Below, piece after piece: positions 58,900-64,000 of a stretch of 64,000 nt of DNA. The notes under the pieces were generated by a model. The model made no database searches. It had not been told where the DNA came from and worked only from the letters and a program-made list of their open reading frames with translations. Origin of the DNA: Terana coerulea (lineage: Eukaryota > Basidiomycota > Agaricomycetes > Polyporales > Phanerochaetaceae); the NCBI GenBank assembly GCA_024811115.1, contig JAKOGH010000794.1, forward strand, positions 1-64,000. Direction: 5' to 3'. The stretch's first letter is position 1, and each line of letters opens with the position of its first letter. The position numbers and the translations under genes were made by a program.

Positions 58900-59865
58900 C
58901 TACAAATGCGATATAGTACAACATGACTCGGTCGTGGATGCTAGGCTACAGTTGAGTGAAAGAGTGGGTGACCAAAGGGACTTATGCTCGTAGAGTGACT
59001 CAAGCTCTGGTCTTCTTTTGGTGGGCACGAGAGTACTGCATTGCGATTCCAGTCGCGGTAGCGGTGGGGATGGTCTCGATGGTAGGAGTCTGTGTGCGAC
59101 AATGTCCCTGCGGCCCGACGAAGTCGCAGAAGGATCCACAGTGGCGACGGTGCCGGATGTAGTTGGCATTGCAGAGGATGCCAGGAATCCTTTCGCACTC
59201 AAGCTCGAGAGTATGCTGGATGCCTTGGCTGGGTCAATTGTACGAACCTCGGTAGTCGAGATAGGAAGTGGGGGTAGCGTGACCGTCACGGTGACTACCT
59301 CGATGCTGTCGGTAGACGATGCGGTAGAGCCAGCGGCTTGAGAAGGGCTTGGAATAGAGACGGCGGGAGTTGTAGGAAAGGAAACAGTGTGCGTCCCATT
59401 AGAAAGGAGACTGTCTACACCAGCGGACTTGAAAATGGCAAGTGCGCTCGCTTCGTTTTCGCACGTTAAGGTCTTCACAGATATATCAAAGGTCATCCTA
59501 TCTCCAGAATACTTGTCAACGTACCGTTCCTTGGCTGGTTGTGGCCGGCAATGCATAGCACTGCTCCGAACCCGTGCATTGTTTTAGCTGCCAAGAGCCG
59601 AATTTGCAGACAGCCAAGGCACCATCTACACAGGCCATTAAGCCAGCTGGGTGTACGCAACAAGCAGTCAGACAATGTCGAGCATCACAGGGCACTAAAC
59701 CACTCACAGTCACAAGGGTCCGTTTCTTGTAAACTCTGGAACTCGGAGTTGAGTACTTGAGCATCCTGCGCGTTTTGCAGAATCACTGTGGAGTTCAGTG
59801 TCGGGCGCCGCTGAGACCAGCACTGCGATTGTGAGAACGTTAATAAAGAGGGCTAGAGGAGCCAT
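58900..59865 (-). CDS. Secreted Cys- and Ser/Thr-rich protein, CBM19-like core
   Basis: The start at 59865 gives a signal peptide (MAPLALFINVLTIAVLVSAA). The core has NAQDAQVLNSEFQSL, then, after an intron, ACVDGALAVCKFGSWQL and CTGSEQCYALPATTSQGT. This spacing of Cys and the GxWxxxxC...CxALP...GT pattern resembles the chitin-binding-like (CBM19) core of mushroom secreted proteins. LTCENEASALAIFKSAGV then precedes a long Ser/Thr/Pro-rich, probably O-glycosylated tail. A frame change is needed near 59,780 between the signal peptide and core. The C-terminus is uncertain: the frame shown ends at 58900, but another frame with Thr/Pro-rich sequence (TQTPTIETIPTATATG) would stop at 59000. Role unknown, perhaps cell wall. 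Confidence 0.65.
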
Positions 59866-60226
59866 TTAGAGTCGTTTAGATGTCTCTGAGTCGAACGAGC
59901 GTGAATGTGACGGAGGTGAACGAAAGCCAGGAGCACCAGGCTCAAAGAGGAGGGAATGGTCAGGGGTGTATGTCTTGTCATCTTCTTCTTTATATCGTAC
60001 GGGGCAATGGATAAAGGGAGAATGCGTGGCCATTGTGGCCGTTGGCAGGCAGGTTTGACTCGTTATTGTTCTTTCATGCCTGCCTAATCTGGGTGAAAGC
60101 GTCAAACCCACGTGAATATCCAATTTAGGGCAGGAACTGGCTCGCTGAGGCCGCTAAGCGCTCAGCCTCAGCAACGTCGTCGGGCCTCCTCGTCGCACCT
60201 CAAGACTCCCCCGACGCACATTCAAG
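59866..60226. promoter_or_regulatory. Divergent promoter region, secreted protein and eS26
   Basis: This is 361 bp between divergent starts. Just upstream of the eS26 ATG a short hairpin-forming pair GCTGAGGC/GCCTCAGC lies at 60144-60151 and 60165-60172, then a pyrimidine-rich leader. No TATA box near either start. Confidence 0.45.
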
Positions 60227-60872
60227 ATGGTGAGCATCGTTACGACTCTCTGTTGGCCCATTCTGCCGTCTCGCTGCCAAACTGTGGAAGAAACGGATCG
60301 AAACGGGCTGGATGGCGACTTGGCCTTTTGGATGTACTCGCGAGCTTGGTGAATGTGATCGCTGAAACTCGTTGCTCGTGTAGACCAAGAAGCGAAGAAG
60401 CAATGGACGCAACAAGAAGGGCCGTGGCCACGTCAACTTCGTCCGCTGCTCGAACTGCTCGCGATGCGTCGGCAAGGACAAGGCCATCAAGCGTTTCACT
60501 GTGAGGAACATGGTCGAGAGCGCGGCCCTTCGTGACATCCACGAGGCCTCTGTCTACCCCGGTGAGTAGCTTTACGACCTAAGTGCTCCCTGCATACTAA
60601 AACTATTGCAGAGTATGTCATTCCTAAGCTGTACATCAAAATCGCATACTGCGTGTCGTGCGCCATTCACTCGCACGGTAAGCCCGTTTGCAGTAAAGCA
60701 ACAATACCAACCCGTCTGACATCCTTGTGACAGTCGTACGTGTTCGCTCGCGCGAGGGCCGCCGCAACCGTGCCCCCCTCCCCGTGTCAGGTGGAAGGAT
60801 GGCAAGAAGGTCAACCCTGCTGTCGCAGCCGCTGAGGACGCGAAGGCCGCTACTGCTGCCAAGACTGCATAG
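60227..60872 (+). CDS. RPS26: 40S ribosomal protein eS26
   Basis: eS26 is a zinc-binding protein at the mRNA exit channel of the small subunit. Exon 1 is only the start codon (60227-60229). A long intron begins GTGAGC at 60230 and ends TGTAG before [37 protein letters not shown] and [10 protein letters not shown] supply the four zinc Cys. [15 protein letters not shown] is followed by a break in the C6 run 60773-60778; one more C would give [18 protein letters not shown]. The end is KAATAAKTA. About 120 residues, the family size. Since eS26 is essential and the break is in a homopolymer, sequence error is by far the likeliest cause. Confidence 0.95.
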
Positions 60873-61273
60873 GTGTATTGTACATGTGCAATTACCGACT
60901 CGCTATGTATTTTTCCCTCCTCTTGCTATCGACCCATGCATCTTCCAGCATCCTCCACGAACTCGCGTCTGTGTGTCTCTGAGCCTCATGAATGTCAATC
61001 AAGCCTGTCTGATTCATCTCGGCAAACTTCGTGTTCCACGGTCGCTCGAAATGCAAGGCGTAACAAATATTGTTAATGCATAGCGCACATGATGGGACGA
61101 GGCATGTCGCTCTCGATGCAGCCAGCTGGTACTATTGCATAATGGCTGAACAAGCTCGTCAACAACTCCTCCAACTTACGATGTGTAAGTCGCAAATAAG
61201 CACTCCCAGGTTGTCGTCGACCAGCATTTAGCTAATTCGAAGTTACGCAACGACACCAAATACTATTGGGCTA
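60873..61273. other. Convergent 3' region, eS26 and F-box gene
   Basis: This is 401 bp between facing stop codons. The short open frames carry no domain. It presumably holds both 3' untranslated regions. Confidence 0.45.
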
Positions 61274-62558
61274 CTAGTAAGTGGTGGGATTTGGAACGTG
61301 ACGGGGGACAGTAGAGCAACTGCCTTGCTCTTGACGACACTTTTGTTCTATCACATCCTTCGCGACCGCATTCCATGACCAACCGCCCAACCAAAGCTCT
61401 ACACGCTCCAACCCCTCAAGGCGGCGAATGGCCTCGTCAAATTCGCTCCAATCTAGTTGGCCGAAGTATTCGGCGGCAGTCGATTTCTTGGTTTTCACCA
61501 TTGTTAGGCCGCATTCCACGTTTAAGCGCACGCATTGAACTTGCGGGGAGATTTGCGACAGGATTCGCATGCAGCTGGACCAAAGTATCTGATTTTTGCC
61601 AGTTGCACGAGCGTGATATATGATGGGGATGGCGAGCTTGATAGAGCGAAGCTTGCTACTGGGAATGTTGAGCCCAAAGCTTTTACTGAGTTCTTCTGAG
61701 GAGGGGCTTATTGTCAGTCTTTTGATATATCTGAGTTCAGTTGGAGAACCGACTACCTTCATCGGTCATCGAGTAAAGACTACCATGAGGAGTGACAGAC
61801 AGTGAGAACACTTGAAGTCCTGTACACTCACGGAAGAATTGGTCCATGGTCCCGCAGAGCACAGGATCCGGTGAATGGTTGGTGAAGGAAACCGTGGTCA
61901 AGGCATCCATGTCTGCTGTCCGCGACAGCTCTTGCAGGATGTCTCGCGTTCCCTCCACGTTACATGCGTCTAAAACCACTGAGCCGATACGAGTTCTTGA
62001 GTGCATCGCAAAAGCGTCATCCAACTGAATGAATCGCGCATTGGATCGGCTCAAGAGTCGATATCGCGTGAGGATCAATTCATCTATGGTGTGGAAGGGT
62101 TCCAAGATGGCTCCAATCGGCATGTTGTGTAGCGAAGGGTGCAGTAAGCGAAGGGAAGATAACTTGAGCAATGTGGGGGTAGTGGGAAAGTGCACGATAC
62201 TGGTTGTATACGACTCAAGCATGATATCTTCGAAGCAGATCTCGTGCAGGTTGCAGAGAGTTGGCAGCACGCCGCGGATGACGTGGATATCGAGCCCGGC
62301 AGTAAGGAAGGGAGACGTAAGGTGTAGTTCTCGTATATGCCTTGCCACACGCAAAACACACGGCAGCTCCGAGAAAACTGGACGGTCTAGGCTCCTAGAA
62401 TGACGATGGGGAGGAAAACTGGTGAAGATACGGAGACTGCGGAAAAGATGAAATGAGCTTTCGGGCTCCCATGACCGACACACTAAGGAGCAGTTGGCCA
62501 AGGATTCATTATCGTCATGAAGGAAATCAACTATGTAGTCGACTACTTCTTGCGCCAA
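61274..62558 (-). CDS. F-box protein, agaricomycete family
   Basis: The N-terminal F-box reads ALAQEVVDYIVDFLHDDNES followed by LANCSLVCRSWEPESSFHLF, the form common in large mushroom F-box families. F-box proteins bring substrates to SCF ubiquitin ligases through Skp1. The rest, about 380 residues, is a leucine-rich-like array (RHIRELHLTSPFL, LCNLHEICFEDIML, SSLRLLHPSLHNM, LQVFSLSVTPHGS), presumably the substrate-binding part. The frame shifts by one base near 61,755, between SMTDEG and GSPTELRYIKRL. I cannot find an ATG in frame upstream: the frame runs back through an open stretch to a stop near 62,645, so the true start is probably in an upstream exon. The substrate is unknown. Confidence 0.75.
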
Positions 62559-63156
62559 TGCAGGTGTCCTGGTCGCACTGGGAATATTCTGCGTATAGTG
62601 ACGTGGCTCCTGATTACAACAGTCACTATCGTTAACGCAGTTTCAGTAACTTGAGTGTACATTACTCACATGCATGTGAACCGCCATGTCTCAGAAATTT
62701 GTCTATATTACCAGTATTTGCGCGTGAGCGACAAGAGCGAAGCCGTGTGAAGCCGACGCCAGCAGACTCCGGATAAGTCAAATCGGGAAGTGGGATCAGC
62801 TTTGTGGCGCGGCATAAACCGGAAGACGGATTGCTTCCGCATAAGCGATCATGCTTACCGCCGGTCGCCTGCCCACCGTCAAGCCTTGTGCTAAAACTGC
62901 CATTCACAGCACTTGCAAGCCTGTACAACTTGGGTGTTACTGGCTGATGTTTATGTTAGCACGCCTCTGTCACGGTAGGAGATGGCAGGGAGAGGCAGCA
63001 CTAATACGGTGAATTCCTAATATATACAAGAATGCGATCGCAACGAGTACAAAGTCCGAGTTACAGGGGAACAGGGGTCGGCAGCGGCAATGGAAAGCGG
63101 AAATGTGCACAGACGCTTGATGTAACGTCCATGAGCTTATAATAGGGGCTCTATGT
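62559..63156. other. Intergenic, possible upstream F-box exon
   Basis: This is 598 bp between the F-box gene and the stop of the PARP-finger gene, both on the minus strand. It may hold the missing first exon and promoter of the F-box gene. No other gene is supported. Confidence 0.35.
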
Positions 63157-64000
63157 TTACTCCTCATCGTCTTCCTCCTCAATGGCCTCCTCCTTTTTCT
63201 TGCGAGAAGATGAAGGCTTAGCGGCGGGCTTCTTGGCCTTGGAGGCAGGTTTCGATGCCTTGGATGGCGGTTTCGATGCCTTCGACGCGGGCTTGGAAGG
63301 AGCCTATTACTGGTCAGACCAGGTTCATAATGCAAAGTGGGAATGACGTTGTACCTTACGCTTAGGCTTCGGTTCTTCCTCTTCCTCTTCTGCTTCGTCT
63401 TCGTCCCCACTAACTGCATTGATAGCAGCGCCGAAATCCTCGCCGGACTCTTCGTCATCCTCTTCCTGCTTCTTCTTGGTTGCCCGCTTCTTAGGTGCAG
63501 CCTTTGCCTTCGCCGGTGCGGCTTTCTTGGCGGGAGCCCGCTTGGCCTTGGGCTTTTCTTCCTCCTCCATATCTTCATCTTCTGTCTCGTCCTTCTACGT
63601 GACCGTGTCAATCAAATGAACAATGTTCCCAAAACTGCACAAACCTTAGTCTTCCTCACCCTCTTCTTGGCCGGCTTCTCCTCGTCGTCGTCTTCATCAT
63701 TCTTCTTCGCGCGTTTGGCGGGAGCCCTCTTCTTCTTCTCTATCTCGACAGGCTCTCCAGGACCCTGGTCATCTTCAGGAACAGCGCCTTCATCCCAAGC
63801 GCGTTGAACTTTCTCTTGCTCCGCCGCTTTGAGTTCTCCGTAGCCCTCAATCTCTTCAGGCTTAGAATACGACTGCTTCAACTTGCCGATGATACTCGCA
63901 GGAGCGCAACCCCAATGCTGCCACGTACTGGAGCTGGATGAGCCATAGAACGAATCTTGACTAACAATGTACTCACGTAGTTGGGTTGCCACGGAAGTTG
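63157..64000 (-). CDS. PARP-type zinc-finger protein, 5' end outside the window
   Basis: The gene runs off the right edge, so its N-terminus is missing. What is seen starts with FRGNPTT and, after a short intron, STWQHWGCAPASIIGKLKQ. The WQHWGC (His and Cys zinc ligands) and PEEIEGYGELKAAEQEKVQRAW helix are the C-terminal half of a PARP-type finger, a DNA-nick-binding module. A long Lys-, Ala- and Glu/Asp-rich tail follows, with RAPAKKAAPAKAKAAPKKR and EEDDEESGEDFG segments like histone H1 or chromatin proteins. It ends EAIEEEDDEE at 63157. Introns split the tail. No PARP catalytic domain lies downstream. Likely a nuclear DNA-binding or repair factor. Confidence 0.82.

Noticed and set aside
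60144..60172. Hairpin GCTGAGGC/GCCTCAGC as a regulatory RNA element of eS26
   Set aside because: The stem is only 8 bp, in a GC-rich leader, with no second line of evidence.
1..64000. tRNA, rRNA or CRISPR-like arrays
   Set aside because: I found no cloverleaf with a convincing B box, no rRNA stretch and no regularly spaced identical repeats.

Overview
The window is nuclear DNA from a filamentous basidiomycete, most likely an agaricomycete (mushroom-forming fungus). The evidence is dense genes on both strands, very many 45-65 bp GT-AG introns, and gene families typical of that class: a DUF6534-type seven-helix protein, a TPR-CHAT protein, MYND-finger proteins, and a Ser/Thr-rich secreted protein. 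Species and chromosome cannot be told from the sequence. I recognise 23 protein genes and no tRNA, rRNA or CRISPR array.

Layout. 1-2.2 kb: gene-poor, with an 884-bp non-autonomous hAT-like element. 2.66-7.49 kb (+): a giant TPR-repeat/CHAT protease-like protein. 7.87-14.21 kb (-): listerin (LTN1), the RING ligase of ribosome quality control. 14.83-15.21 kb: a second hAT-like element. 15.82-17.47 kb (+): coiled-coil protein of unknown function. 17.88-18.53 kb (-): ribosomal protein eL42. 18.80-22.16 kb (-): NAA15 (NatA auxiliary subunit), divergent from PDS5 (cohesin regulator, + 22.41-27.15 kb). 27.65-39.25 kb: an accessory-looking block with two paralogous MFS transporters (-) enclosing a DUF6534 membrane protein (+), an SDR oxidoreductase (-) lying between two diverged direct repeats, and a small unknown protein (+). 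40.04-41.97 kb (-): Ysc84/SH3 actin-patch protein. 42.26-45.36 kb (+): Bur1/CDK9-type kinase. 45.64-47.0 kb (+): MYND protein with an in-frame stop. 48.09-49.56 kb (+): D-amino-acid oxidase. 49.62-50.43 kb (-): MTH1-like Nudix hydrolase. 50.66-52.05 kb (-): sphingolipid delta-4 desaturase. 52.28-54.55 kb (+): Suz12-like VEFS-box protein (PRC2). 55.17-58.42 kb (+): SREBP-type bHLH transcription factor with predicted membrane helices. 58.9-59.87 kb (-): secreted Ser/Thr-rich protein. 60.23-60.87 kb (+): ribosomal protein eS26. 61.27-62.56 kb (-): F-box protein. 63.16-64.0 kb (-): PARP-type zinc-finger protein, cut by the window edge.

Most genes are housekeeping functions with no evident common pathway: translation and its quality control, N-terminal acetylation, cohesion, transcription elongation, Polycomb silencing, sterol and sphingolipid control.

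A caution runs through the annotation. At least fifteen genes, including essential ones such as eS26, PDS5, NAA15 and LTN1, carry one-base breaks in otherwise well-conserved reading frames. Many fall in homopolymer runs (C4-C6, G4-G5, A4). The simplest reading is residual base-calling or assembly error, so a single frameshift here should not be read as pseudogenisation. The most solid new structure is the pair of hAT-like elements, which share AGGACCC ends and perfect 8-bp target duplications but carry different internal repeated motifs.
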